Below are positions 1 through 8,242 of a DNA stretch of 64,000 nt, piece by piece. The translations under genes were made by a program, and so were the position numbers. Source of the DNA: Paenibacillus aceti. GTDB lineage: Bacteria > Bacillota > Bacilli > Paenibacillales > Paenibacillaceae. The notes below the pieces were generated by a model that was given only the letters and a program-made list of their open reading frames with translations, ran no database searches and had not been told where the DNA came from. Each line of letters begins with the position of its first letter. Positions within the stretch are counted from its first letter, which is position 1. The DNA lies in the NCBI RefSeq assembly GCF_003614185.1, contig NZ_KZ987724.1, positions 1,899,360 through 1,963,359 of the forward strand. The letters run 5' to 3'.

Positions 1-78
1 TAATAATACCAGAATGAAGGGAGGATCGCTGTTTAAAAAGGGACCCCGTGCACTTTTCAGACAGAAGCAATCAGTCAT

Positions 79-94
79 ATGTAAGCGCTGACTT
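79..94 (+). promoter_or_regulatory. Candidate cre (CcpA) operator upstream of the LPMO gene
   Basis: ATGTAAGCGCTGACTT fits the catabolite-responsive element consensus WTGNAANCGNWNNCWW at every fixed position. It lies about 55-70 bases upstream of the LPMO start and about where the -35 of a promoter with -10 TAGAAT (104-109) would fall; no good -35 is visible. CcpA binding there would repress the gene when preferred sugars are present, which suits a polysaccharide-degrading enzyme. The sequence match is direct; the role is inferred. Confidence 0.5.
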
Positions 95-147
95 TGTATT
101 AACTAGAATAAACAGATTTTTATTTTATTTAAACGAAGGAGGAGTAC

Positions 148-975
148 ATGATGACGAACCAAGCTTTTGCCAGCGCCAGAACTCATTTCTCAAGACTGAA
201 AATGCTCTATGTCACCGCAGGTAGCTTATTCCTCATTTTTGCCTGTTCCCTCATCTTTGCCAACAGCGCATCAGCCCATGGCTATGTTGTCGATAGCCGG
301 GCTCATCTATGCTCAACTGGACAAAATACGAACTGCGGAGCTGTCGTGTATGAGCCATACAGTGTAGAAGGCCGCGGCGACTTCCCGGAAATCGGTGTAC
401 CTGATGGTAAAATCGCCAGCGCCGGAGTATTCCTGGAGCTCGATGAGCAAAGCTCAACTCGCTGGTCCAAGGTGAATATGACGGGCGGCGAGCATACTTT
501 CCATTGGAAGCTCGTAGCTAACCACAGCACGAATACCTGGGACTACTATATTACCAAAAAAGGCTGGGACCCTAATTCACCACTGAAGCGCTCCGATCTG
601 GAGCTGTTCTGCAGATACGTCGATGACGGAGCCATCCCGCCAGATGATGTCTATCACGATTGCTTCGTACCAAATGACCGCGAAGGCTATTATGTCATCG
701 TAGCTGTGTGGGATATCGCGGATACGGATAATGCCTTCTATCAAGTGATCGATGTAAATCTATCCAAGAATCCTGCGGCACCCACTTATCCAGAGCCTGG
801 ATACCCAGGGGACCCAAATCACTTGGGTGAATACTTCCCTTGGAACAGCAACAAGGTGTACGACGAAGGTGATATCGTGCTCTTTAACGGGCAACTCTGG
901 AAAGCGCTCTGGTGGACACAAGGCGAAGAGCCTGGCAGCCCTTGGGGCTCCTGGGAGCTGATAGGTGACGCATAA
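148..975 (+). CDS. Secreted lytic polysaccharide monooxygenase (AA10) with C-terminal CBM5/12
   Basis: Copper-dependent oxidase that cleaves chitin or cellulose chains outside the cell. A long signal peptide ends at ASA|HGYV, leaving His44 as the mature N-terminal residue of the histidine brace. The second brace His (about 126) lies in HSTNTWDYYITKKGW, a hallmark of AA10. A linker with Pro and Gly leads to a carbohydrate-binding module of the CBM5/12 type (about 228-275: W-x-Y-D-x-G-D-x-V, then LWKALWWTQGEEPG). A strong GAAGGAGGAG precedes two adjacent ATGs at 148 and 151; either could start the protein. It stands alone, faces dnaD, and has a cre-like site upstream and a hairpin terminator downstream. 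Substrate (chitin versus cellulose) cannot be decided from sequence alone. Confidence 0.93.
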   Translation: MMTNQAFASARTHFSRLKMLYVTAGSLFLIFACSLIFANSASAHGYVVDSRAHLCSTGQNTNCGAVVYEPYSVEGRGDFPEIGVPDGKIASAGVFLELDEQSSTRWSKVNMTGGEHTFHWKLVANHSTNTWDYYITKKGWDPNSPLKRSDLELFCRYVDDGAIPPDDVYHDCFVPNDREGYYVIVAVWDIADTDNAFYQVIDVNLSKNPAAPTYPEPGYPGDPNHLGEYFPWNSNKVYDEGDIVLFNGQLWKALWWTQGEEPGSPWGSWELIGDA

Positions 976-991
976 TACTCATTAATTAGCA

Positions 992-1028
992 ATAAGAGCC
1001 AGGCCCCCTATTGGAGCCTGGCTCTTAT
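992..1028. terminator. Bidirectional intrinsic terminator between LPMO and dnaD
   Basis: A perfect 13-bp stem (992-1004 with 1016-1028) and an 11-base loop lie between the convergent ends of the LPMO and dnaD genes. Moderately T-rich sequence follows on the plus strand. It can serve both genes. Confidence 0.75.
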
Positions 1029-1054
1029 ACTATTATACTATTACCCCATACAGC

Positions 1055-1747
1055 TTAACGCGCACCGGTCCGGAACTTCTGAATATGAGCCTTGGCGTCT
1101 TCAACCGTCTTGACGCGATTACGGCTCCATTCCAGCAGAATACGGTCGATATAGCGAAAATGAACCTTGCCAGCGAATACCGCTTCCTTCAAAGCCAGCA
1201 GAATCAAATCCTCGGGATATCCATCCTGATCTACCCAGCCGGAGATCGTCTCACATTCCATCGGCGATAAAGGGCGAGCAAATTCCCGTTCGAAAATGAC
1301 GAATATGTTCTGCGCTTGCCCTTCCTTCGGCTTGGGAACAGGGACTTCCTCTTCCGCTGGCCGTCCTGCGGCTGCGCGCTGCTCAGCCAGGCATTGCCCC
1401 AGCTTCTCATACATCCCCGACAGATTATACCGTTCAGACCGAATCCCCGTAGACTCGTCTACCAACTCATCGATGCTGAACCAGCCCTCCTTCATCAAGC
1501 GCCTGATGACAGGAGATAATTCGCCGGGAGCTGTACCCATGCGCAGCTCCAGTTGATCGATAGAAGGAAAATCATTATGCTCCACCTGTTTGAAAGAAAG
1601 CAGCTGAACGAGCAGCATCACTTCCATTTCATCCAAATGCAGCCGCCGGTAATGGACGAATAGAGCATGCGGAATATTCACCATCGCCGCCTCTAGCCCG
1701 AAGGAGATTCCCTTCGACCATACTTTCCAGCTATCGTTCATAGCCAT
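1055..1747 (-). CDS. dnaD: DnaD-family primosome protein
   Basis: Helicase-loading accessory protein that acts with DnaB and DnaI at oriC and at PriA-dependent restart in Firmicutes. At 230 aa it matches the usual DnaD length. The N-terminal half reads as a winged helix (LHLDEMEVMLLVQLL through VIRRLMKEGWF). The C-terminal half holds the DnaD/DnaB2 domain ending in YIDRILLEWSRNRVKTVEDAKAHI, which matches the conserved YIDxILxxW-x-x-x-x-[IV]-x-T signature. It follows asnS at a 14-base gap, as in B. subtilis, so co-transcription with asnS is likely. AGGTGAGAGG precedes the ATG at 1747; an ATG two codons later is also possible. Confidence 0.9.
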   Translation of the reverse strand: MAMNDSWKVWSKGISFGLEAAMVNIPHALFVHYRRLHLDEMEVMLLVQLLSFKQVEHNDFPSIDQLELRMGTAPGELSPVIRRLMKEGWFSIDELVDESTGIRSERYNLSGMYEKLGQCLAEQRAAAGRPAEEEVPVPKPKEGQAQNIFVIFEREFARPLSPMECETISGWVDQDGYPEDLILLALKEAVFAGKVHFRYIDRILLEWSRNRVKTVEDAKAHIQKFRTGAR

Positions 1748-1761
1748 GTCCTCTCACCTGC

Positions 1762-3057
1762 TTATGGATATAGGCGATACAGCATCCGTGGGAATGGAAT
1801 CGTCTCACGAACATGCTCAATTCCACAGATCCAGGCTACTGTACGTTCCAGACCTAGACCGAAACCGGAATGCGGTACAGATCCGTATTTGCGCAGATCC
1901 ATATACCATTGATAGGTCTCTGGGGACAGATTATGCTCCTTGAAGCGTTCCTCCATCAATTCAGGATCATCGATACGCTGCGATCCTCCGATAATCTCGC
2001 CGTAGCCCTCAGGTGCGATCATATCGGCGCATAGAACGACTTCAGGACGATTAGGATCAGGCTTCATATAGAACGCCTTAATGCCTGCCGGATAGTTCGT
2101 AATGAATACCGGCTTGTCATAGCGTTCTGCGATCGCCGTCTCATGCGGCGCACCGAAATCCTCGCCCCATGGGATATCGAAGCCTTGCGTATGCAAATAT
2201 TCGATCGCTTCATCATAGGAAATACGCGGGAACGGTGCCTTGATATTCTCCAGCTTGGAGATATCGCGGTCCAACGTCTCCAACTCATGACGGCAGTTCT
2301 TCAGCACCGATTGCACGATATGAGAGACGAAGTTCTCTTGCACGACGAGGCTCTCTTCATGATCGGTGAAGGCCATCTCCGGTTCAATCATCCAGAACTC
2401 GATCAAATGGCGGCGAGTCTTCGATTTCTCAGCCCGGAATGTCGGTCCGAAGGAATAGACCCTGCCAAGCGCCATCGCTGCAGCTTCCATATAAAGCTGA
2501 CCGCTCTGTGTCAGATATGCATCCTCATCGAAATATTTCGTATGGAACAGATTCGTCGTTCCCTCAGCTGATGTTGGCGTCAAGATCGGCGGGTCCATCT
2601 TTGTAAATCCATTCGTATGGAAGAACTCCTGAACCGCGCGGATGATCTCGGCACGAATTACCATAATCGCCCGCTGCTTTGGACTGCGCAGCCATAGATG
2701 ACGATGATCCATCAGGAAATCTACTCCGTGCTCCTTCGGCGTGATCGGATAATTCTCCGTTAATTGAATGATCTCGATGTCCGTTACGGTCATCTCGTAG
2801 CCGGAATGACTGCGAGGCTCCTCGCGAATGACCCCGGTCACATACATCGAGGATTCATGGGTCAGGCTCTTCGCCTTCTCCCATACCTCTTCGCTCACTT
2901 CACTCTTCACGACAACCCCTTGAATATAACCGGTACCGTCGCGAAGCTGCAAAAATTGAATTTTACCGCTCGAACGCTTGTTGTTAAGCCAGCTGCCGAT
3001 TACAACCGTCTCACCGACATGCTCGTTAACTTGACGGATCACACTTTTGATCGTCAT
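1762..3057 (-). CDS. asnS: Asparagine--tRNA ligase
   Basis: Charges tRNA-Asn with asparagine in the cytoplasm. The 431-aa protein has the class IIb layout: an N-terminal OB-fold anticodon-binding domain (about 15-100, [24 protein letters not shown]), motif 2 ([21 protein letters not shown]) and motif 3 ([16 protein letters not shown]) near the C-terminus. Asn rather than Asp specificity is inferred from overall resemblance to AsnRS and from the asnS-dnaD order. GAGGAGAG sits upstream of the ATG. The upstream intergenic space is only 120 bases and holds a hairpin, leaving no room for a T-box leader. Confidence 0.95.
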   Translation of the reverse strand: MTIKSVIRQVNEHVGETVVIGSWLNNKRSSGKIQFLQLRDGTGYIQGVVVKSEVSEEVWEKAKSLTHESSMYVTGVIREEPRSHSGYEMTVTDIEIIQLTENYPITPKEHGVDFLMDHRHLWLRSPKQRAIMVIRAEIIRAVQEFFHTNGFTKMDPPILTPTSAEGTTNLFHTKYFDEDAYLTQSGQLYMEAAAMALGRVYSFGPTFRAEKSKTRRHLIEFWMIEPEMAFTDHEESLVVQENFVSHIVQSVLKNCRHELETLDRDISKLENIKAPFPRISYDEAIEYLHTQGFDIPWGEDFGAPHETAIAERYDKPVFITNYPAGIKAFYMKPDPNRPEVVLCADMIAPEGYGEIIGGSQRIDDPELMEERFKEHNLSPETYQWYMDLRKYGSVPHSGFGLGLERTVAWICGIEHVRETIPFPRMLYRLYP

Positions 3058-3082
3058 GCCATATCTCTCCTCTTAATAGGTC

Positions 3083-3155
3083 GTTCAAAAAGTCCGCTTT
3101 GCATCACAAAATGAATCAAGCCGTGATCTCGGTGCTGAAAGCGGTCTTTTTGAAC
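3083..3155. terminator. Long inverted repeat between ackA and asnS, probable terminator
   Basis: Two 18-base arms (3083-3100 and 3138-3155) match with one mismatch and enclose a 37-base loop, which itself holds a 5-bp stem (ATCAC/GTGAT). Each arm carries a run of A or T, so the hairpin looks bidirectional. It lies just after ackA on the transcribed strand and probably ends the hbd-ackA message. The arm begins GTTCAAAAAG, a motif seen again at 57933, so it may also be a dispersed repeat. Confidence 0.55.
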
Positions 3156-3176
3156 TCACATTTTAAGTCATTGTTA

Positions 3177-4382
3177 TTATTGGTTCTCTTGAACGATGCG
3201 GTACGTATCCCGCGCGATCATCAATTCCTCATTGGTCGGAATAACCAATACTTCGACCTTGGAATTTGGCGTGGAAATACGACGCGGATCACCGGAGCGA
3301 ACCTTGTTCAATTCAGGATCGATCTCAACGCCGAGATAAGTAAGGTTCTCACAAACCTTCTCTCTCACAATCGCCGAGTTCTCACCGACACCGGCCGTAA
3401 ATACGATCACATCGACCCCGTTCATAGCCGCTGCATAAGATCCGATGTATTTGCGCAGGCGATATTCGTACATTTCAAAGGCCAGCGTGGAATTTGGATC
3501 GCCCTCGGCCATGCCATCGGTGATGTCGCGCATATCACTGCTGCTTCCAGAGATCGCCAGCAAGCCGCTATGCTTGTTCAACATCGAGTTCGCTTCACTC
3601 AGCGACAGTTCTTCCTTGTTCATCACGAATGTAACTACCGCTGGATCAAGATCGCCACTGCGCGTTCCCATCATGAGACCCTCAAGCGGAGTCAGACCCA
3701 TCGACGTATCGGTAGATACACCGCCCTGAACAGCCGTCATGCTGGCACCGTTACCGATATGGCAGGTGATGATCTTCAGATCTTCAATCGGACGGTTCAG
3801 GTAATCTGCGGCTACCTTGCTAACATATTGATGAGAGGTACCGTGAGCTCCGTAACGACGAACGCGGTGTTTCTTATATAATACTTTCGGGATCGGGTAC
3901 AAATATACCTTCTCTTCCATCGTCTGGTGGAAGGCAGTATCAAATGCAACCACCTGTGGTACGCCTGGCATATTCTTCTCCGCAGCGTTAATCCCCAGAA
4001 TGGCTGGCGGATTGTGCAGCGGCGCCAAGTCGAACAGACGGCGGATTTCCGCTTTTACTTCACTTGTTACGAGCGCAGAGCCCTTGAATGCTTCCCCGCC
4101 ATGAACGACGCGATGTCCCACGGCTTGGATCTCTTCAACAGACTCAAGCACACCATGCTCTTTATCCGTCAATTTCTCAAGCACCTTGCGAATCGCTGTC
4201 GTATGCTCGAGAATTTCACTCACTTCGGTAACTTCCTCTTTGCCAGTCGGCTTATGGGTAAGGATCGAGGAATCCATACCGATCCGTTCTACCAGACCTT
4301 TAGCCAATACCGATTCATCCGTCATGTCATACAATTGATATTTCAGAGATGAGCTTCCTGCATTGATTACGAGCAATTTCAC
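3177..4382 (-). CDS. ackA: Acetate kinase
   Basis: Interconverts acetyl phosphate + ADP and acetate + ATP, the last step of overflow acetate production. The 401-aa protein opens with the family signature LLVINAGSSSLKYQLYD and carries RVVHGGEAF, VFDTAFHQTM-like, YGAHGTSHQYVS and the nucleotide-binding HIGNGASM and FTAGVGENS segments. The start is a GTG at 4382 that overlaps the TGA of the upstream dehydrogenase gene by four bases, so the two are translationally coupled. Pairing with a hydroxyacyl-CoA dehydrogenase rather than pta is the notable context. Confidence 0.95.
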   Translation of the reverse strand: MKLLVINAGSSSLKYQLYDMTDESVLAKGLVERIGMDSSILTHKPTGKEEVTEVSEILEHTTAIRKVLEKLTDKEHGVLESVEEIQAVGHRVVHGGEAFKGSALVTSEVKAEIRRLFDLAPLHNPPAILGINAAEKNMPGVPQVVAFDTAFHQTMEEKVYLYPIPKVLYKKHRVRRYGAHGTSHQYVSKVAADYLNRPIEDLKIITCHIGNGASMTAVQGGVSTDTSMGLTPLEGLMMGTRSGDLDPAVVTFVMNKEELSLSEANSMLNKHSGLLAISGSSSDMRDITDGMAEGDPNSTLAFEMYEYRLRKYIGSYAAAMNGVDVIVFTAGVGENSAIVREKVCENLTYLGVEIDPELNKVRSGDPRRISTPNSKVEVLVIPTNEELMIARDTYRIVQENQ

Positions 4383-5251
4383 ACCCGGTCACCGTCCTTA
4401 TTGTATTTGAAAAATCCTTCGCCTGTCTTCACACCGAGCGATCCGGCGCGAACCATTTTCTTCAACACGAAGGAAGGGCGGTATTTCAATTCGCCGAATT
4501 CACGGAACATGCGCTCCAGAGCAGCCAGGATCGAATCCAGGCCAAAGCGGTCAGCCATTTCCAGCGGTCCATATTGGAATTGATAACCGATGCGCATAGC
4601 ATCGTCGATATCTTCCGCCGAAGCAACGCCTTCGCCAAGCACATGCAGCGCTTCATTGATCATCAGACAGATGATGCGGGAAGTGACGAACCCTGGGGAT
4701 TCATAGACCATAATCCCATGCTTGTCTACGACTTCTTCCACGAAATGCTTGGTTTCTTCGAAGGTTGCCTCCGAAGTTTTCAAGCCACGAATGATCTCAA
4801 CCAGATTGATCTTGGCAACAGGGTAAATAAAGTGCATGCCAATCACACGCTCCGGATATTTCGTAGAGCCGGCAATTTCAGTCAAGCTAAGCGTTGACGT
4901 ATTGCTGGCCAGAATAATATTGCTTGGACATACTTGGTCAAGCTGCTTGAACACCTGTCTCTTGGCATCCAAATCCTCCGAAATGGTCTCGATTACCATA
5001 TCGCAGGTACCGAGTTCGGCAAAATGAGTTACTTTATGAATTTTGGATAAGATCAATTTCTTCTCAGCCTTCGTAATCGCCCATTTCTCCAATTGCTTAT
5101 CAAGGCTAGTCTCAATCATGCTGTAGGCATGATTCAGTTTGTCAGTTGTCTCCTCCACGAGTAGCACATCGAGTCCTTTGGCTGCGAGCATTTCTGCAAT
5201 GCCTTGCCCCATTGTGCCGCCACCAATGACACCTATTTTTTTGAAATTCAT
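4379..5251 (-). CDS. 3-hydroxyacyl-CoA (3-hydroxybutyryl-CoA-like) dehydrogenase
   Basis: NAD(P)-dependent dehydrogenase of the HBDH family, oxidising or reducing 3-hydroxyacyl-CoA. The Rossmann motif IGVIGGGTMGQGIAE is at the N-terminus, NTSTLSLTEIA follows, and the C-terminal dimerisation domain is present. The segment after the catalytic His reads GMHFIYPV where the family normally has GMHFFNPV, so substrate range may differ. I prefer the ATG at 5251 (290 aa) over an in-frame ATG at 5275: GGATGGAG lies upstream and the protein then starts right before the Rossmann fold. It forms a coupled pair with ackA. Physiological substrate is unknown. Confidence 0.82.
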   Translation of the reverse strand: MNFKKIGVIGGGTMGQGIAEMLAAKGLDVLLVEETTDKLNHAYSMIETSLDKQLEKWAITKAEKKLILSKIHKVTHFAELGTCDMVIETISEDLDAKRQVFKQLDQVCPSNIILASNTSTLSLTEIAGSTKYPERVIGMHFIYPVAKINLVEIIRGLKTSEATFEETKHFVEEVVDKHGIMVYESPGFVTSRIICLMINEALHVLGEGVASAEDIDDAMRIGYQFQYGPLEMADRFGLDSILAALERMFREFGELKYRPSFVLKKMVRAGSLGVKTGEGFFKYNKDGDRV

Positions 5252-5359
5252 GGTCTTCTCGCTCCATCCTTTCATAATCTCACGTAATATTGTACCCCAG
5301 ATGTCGAATAATACATCTTTTTATACCCAACATATAATAATATCTTAGCATGAGGAAAA

Positions 5360-5397
5360 AGTAAAAAAAAATAACCGGCATCATGTTTTATGCCGGT
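5360..5397 (-). terminator. Intrinsic terminator after the FtsH-like gene
   Basis: An 8-bp ACCGGCAT/ATGCCGGT stem (5374-5381 with 5390-5397) is followed, on the minus strand, by a run of nine T residues. The stem begins inside the last codons of the FtsH-like gene, so the stop codon is part of the hairpin. Confidence 0.85.
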
Positions 5398-6890
5398 AAA
5401 TTTGTAAATTCACTAAATTGACATCGGAATTGTTCTCCAGACAGTCTTTCTTCCTTCAACAGAATGTCCAGTGAATGCTCGAATACCGCTGCATGATCCA
5501 ACAGAATTTGCTTGGATTTGGCAGCCAGCTCATCGAGAATCCTGGAATTCTCTCTCATCAGCACTTCCTTGGTCACCATGTCCATATTCATAATGCCCAA
5601 TGAGGTAAGCCCGGAGGTCATCATCGTCTCCACGATATTCAAGGCCTGCTCGAAATCATTACTGGAGCCGGTACTACGGCCGCCATAATAAATTTCCTCA
5701 GCCGCTGCTCCGGCCAATGCAACCATGATCTGACCTTCCATATATTCCTTGGTATACAGATATTTTTCATCCTGGGGATTGTGGCGAACATAGCCAAGCG
5801 CGCGCCCCCGCGGACTCAATACCACCTGATTGACACTGCCCGGCGAGACAACCTCGGCAGCGACCGCGTGGCCCAGCTCATGCACGGCGACGCGTCGTTT
5901 CTCTTCCACCGTGGACTCGCGATCCGTCTTCTCACCTAGCATCACCTTATCGATGGCCAGCGACAGATGAAGCTGAGTGATCAGCTCCTGCGAATCGCGC
6001 AGCGCATAGATCGCCGCTTCATTCATGACGCTCTCCAGCTGCGCACCGGAGAAACCAAAGGTCTCCTCCGCCACTTTCTCCAGATCCACATCCTCTGCCA
6101 GCGGTTTATTTCCGGCATGAAGCTGCAGAATGTGCATACGCCCTCTTTTGTCAGGCAGATCTACTTGTATATGACGGTCAAATCGCCCCGGACGGAGCAA
6201 GGCATTATCCAGCATCTCTTTACGATTCGTCGCAGCAACTAACAGAATACGTGGCGTATCTGAAGTGTAGATTCCATCCATCTCCGTCAGCAGCTGGTTC
6301 AGCGTCTGATCATATTCCCGCTGTTGACCGCCCTCGCGTTTACCGCCAATTACGTCGATCTCATCGATGAAGATTACGGCACTCTCTTTATTCTCCTTCG
6401 TGGCCCGGGTGCGCGCCTCCTTGAACAGATCACGGATCCGGCTTGCCCCGACCCCGACATACATTTCAACGAACTCACTCCCCGATGCAGCCACGAACAC
6501 AGAATTCGTATACTGAGCCGCAGCTTTTGCTAGCAGCGTCTTCCCCGTTCCTGGCGGACCGGTTAACAGAATTCCCTTGATCGGTCGAATCCCGAACTTC
6601 GTGATCTCTTCGTAACGGACCATGAAGTCAAGCGCTTCGATTAATTCCTGCTTGGCGCTCTCCTGTCCGCCGATATCAGCGAAGGTCAGCTTGGCAGGTC
6701 CCTTCTTTCTACGTCTACGGTCATGGGCTGTACCTATCGCAATCCCGCCACGCATCTTGGCAAGGACGAATACCCCTCCTGCCAACAGTCCAAGCAAGAC
6801 GACAGGCGCGATATTAACCCCTGTAAAGGCTAGAAAAATGAACAGCACGGGCACAAAACCGATCGTGATCTCAACGATTCTTTTACGCAT
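5388..6890 (-). CDS. FtsH-like membrane ATP-dependent zinc metalloprotease (paralogue)
   Basis: Membrane-anchored AAA+ protease expected to unfold and degrade proteins in the cytoplasm. From the ATG at 6890 it has 500 aa: two N-terminal membrane segments (about 8-24 and 28-46) with almost no outside loop, Walker A GPPGTGKT (111-118), Walker B FIDEID (174-179), arginine-finger region LLRPGRFDRH, and zinc motif HELGH (337-341). It is shorter than housekeeping FtsH, lacking its large periplasmic-side loop and long C-terminal tail. The window has no hpt/tilS context for the main ftsH, so this looks like a second copy. The start overlaps the stop of the upstream membrane gene (ATGCGTAA); GGGGG lies upstream. 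An in-frame start at 6953 would lie inside the neighbour and is less likely. Confidence 0.85.
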   Translation of the reverse strand: MRKRIVEITIGFVPVLFIFLAFTGVNIAPVVLLGLLAGGVFVLAKMRGGIAIGTAHDRRRRKKGPAKLTFADIGGQESAKQELIEALDFMVRYEEITKFGIRPIKGILLTGPPGTGKTLLAKAAAQYTNSVFVAASGSEFVEMYVGVGASRIRDLFKEARTRATKENKESAVIFIDEIDVIGGKREGGQQREYDQTLNQLLTEMDGIYTSDTPRILLVAATNRKEMLDNALLRPGRFDRHIQVDLPDKRGRMHILQLHAGNKPLAEDVDLEKVAEETFGFSGAQLESVMNEAAIYALRDSQELITQLHLSLAIDKVMLGEKTDRESTVEEKRRVAVHELGHAVAAEVVSPGSVNQVVLSPRGRALGYVRHNPQDEKYLYTKEYMEGQIMVALAGAAAEEIYYGGRSTGSSNDFEQALNIVETMMTSGLTSLGIMNMDMVTKEVLMRENSRILDELAAKSKQILLDHAAVFEHSLDILLKEERLSGEQFRCQFSEFTNLPA

Positions 6891-7416
6891 TAGGCCATAC
6901 CCCCATTCGCTCTGGAACACGGGGTAAAATAATGAACTTGCTTGCCTGGCCATCCGTCAACGTAATATATACATTCTTCTCATCCATCTCAGCCCGGGCT
7001 GTCACTGATTTATGCTGTTGCTGCAGTTTGTCCAATGTCTCATTGATTTCAGTATATTGCTTATTCTCCATCGCTTCGGCGACCGGGAACAGCGCTTCAT
7101 TCCAGAGCTGGTTCAGCTCATGATTCGATTGATCCTGGATATCAAGCTCAAGCTCACGTTTTCCAATCCACTTCTTGCCATCCTGTCTAATCTGTTGAAC
7201 CAGCTCACCAAGATTCGTCCCGGGCTTCAAGTCCAGCTTCAAAGCGACCTGCTGTCTATTTATATCCGATTGAACACTGTTCACACCGTCAAATTGCTTC
7301 ACTATGTTCTCGAATGGGCTCTCTACCGCCCAATGCTGGTAAGCATACCAGCCCCCAAATAACAGCAGCGCCGAAACTGCAACGCTAGCGACAATTGTTC
7401 CAATTCGCAGTTTCAC
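6883..7416 (-). CDS. Single-pass membrane protein of unknown function
   Basis: 177 aa, not recognised. One N-terminal membrane helix (about 7-26, TIVASVAVSALLLFGGWYAYQ) is followed by a soluble domain rich in Gln, Glu and Lys that probably lies outside the cell. Around 100-130 it is helical and may form a coiled coil (NELNQLWNEALF, NKQYTEINETLDKLQQQHKS). The gene overlaps the FtsH-like protease gene by eight bases, so the two are translationally coupled. A role as partner or adaptor of that protease, as HflC/K-type proteins are for FtsH, is an inference from position only; there is no similarity to those proteins that I can see. Confidence 0.7.
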   Translation of the reverse strand: MKLRIGTIVASVAVSALLLFGGWYAYQHWAVESPFENIVKQFDGVNSVQSDINRQQVALKLDLKPGTNLGELVQQIRQDGKKWIGKRELELDIQDQSNHELNQLWNEALFPVAEAMENKQYTEINETLDKLQQQHKSVTARAEMDEKNVYITLTDGQASKFIILPRVPERMGVWPNA

Positions 7417-7587
7417 GAGATGTCCCCCTTATATAATGATATATCTTCTATATATACTTTCGTCTATCAAAACAACTGGGTTAAGTATATCATATCTTCT
7501 ATAAGAGGACGAGCGGATGTGTGAAAATTATTTAAAATTCGGGATATTAATTGTTCCCATAACTGCCTGCAACTGACTTTATCCATA

Positions 7588-7681
7588 CAAAAACAAGCCC
7601 TGTTCAAAGAAGGCTGATCGGGGCATAACTACGGCTAATTCCGTGCATGCACCTTTTCATCAACCTCTCTTGAACAGAGCC
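7588..7681 (-). terminator. Imperfect hairpin after the ypmB-like gene
   Basis: Arms GCCCTGTTCAAAGAAGG (7597-7613) and its near complement (7665-7681) fold into an imperfect stem. On the minus strand the second arm is followed by TTGTTTTTG. The loop is long (about 50 bases) and holds the palindrome TGCATGCA. The hairpin lies just past the ypmB-like stop, so a terminator is the simplest reading. The rest of 7417-7600 shows only an AT-rich stretch with a 12-base direct repeat ATATCTTCTATA (7441 and 7492). Confidence 0.5.
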
Positions 7682-7700
7682 TGTCCTCTTCCTTACCGTC

Positions 7701-8186
7701 TTAACGATTCGGCAAAGTAAACACTTCCGTTAAGGATTCCCCATTGCTATAGCTGAAGAATCGGTAATAATGGTGAGTCTTATCCTTATAGAATAGTTCC
7801 CAGACATATTGATTGTTATATATACCGGGAGTCAACTTTACAACATCGATGTCCGGTAGAGTCTCTTCGATGATCTTGCGCATCTGCGGCTCGGATACCC
7901 CTTCAGACAGCGGCTTCTCTTGCGCCTGCTTGCCCTCTGGCAGCCAGACCATAACCTGCGTTCCGTCCGCCGTCTTCCCTTGAACCACCCAGCATACTTC
8001 ATCCCAGACAAACTTCCAGACGCGCTCGCCTTCTACTAATCCGGTCTCCTGTCTGGCCCGCTGTATCGCCTCGTTCTCTCCTCGCCAAATGTCCTCATGT
8101 ACGTATAAATAATAACGGTAAAGGCCGAAGAACACGATCAGCAGGAGCACAATCGAGAGCAGAATCCACTTGGTTCTATTCTTCAA
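7701..8186 (-). CDS. YpmB-like membrane protein (DUF5590)
   Basis: 161 aa with one N-terminal membrane helix (about 7-26, KWILLSIVLLLIVFFGLYRYY) and an extracytoplasmic domain resembling two PepSY-like/DUF5590 repeats (EAIQRARQETGLVEGERVWKF and KIIEETLPDIDVVKLTPGIYNNQYVWELFY). In B. subtilis ypmB sits between dinG and asnS; here it lies between dinG/rex and asnS too, which supports the assignment. Function is unknown in any organism I know of. Confidence 0.72.
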   Translation of the reverse strand: MKNRTKWILLSIVLLLIVFFGLYRYYLYVHEDIWRGENEAIQRARQETGLVEGERVWKFVWDEVCWVVQGKTADGTQVMVWLPEGKQAQEKPLSEGVSEPQMRKIIEETLPDIDVVKLTPGIYNNQYVWELFYKDKTHHYYRFFSYSNGESLTEVFTLPNR

Positions 8187-8242
8187 CCTTCTCTTTCCTT
8201 CCCAGCTAAAATATGAACTACAGGCAAGGGGGCAACCCCGCC

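Noticed and set aside
7441-7503. 12-base direct repeat ATATCTTCTATA twice upstream of the 177-aa membrane gene
   Set aside because: AT-rich and short; no promoter or operator pattern could be tied to it.
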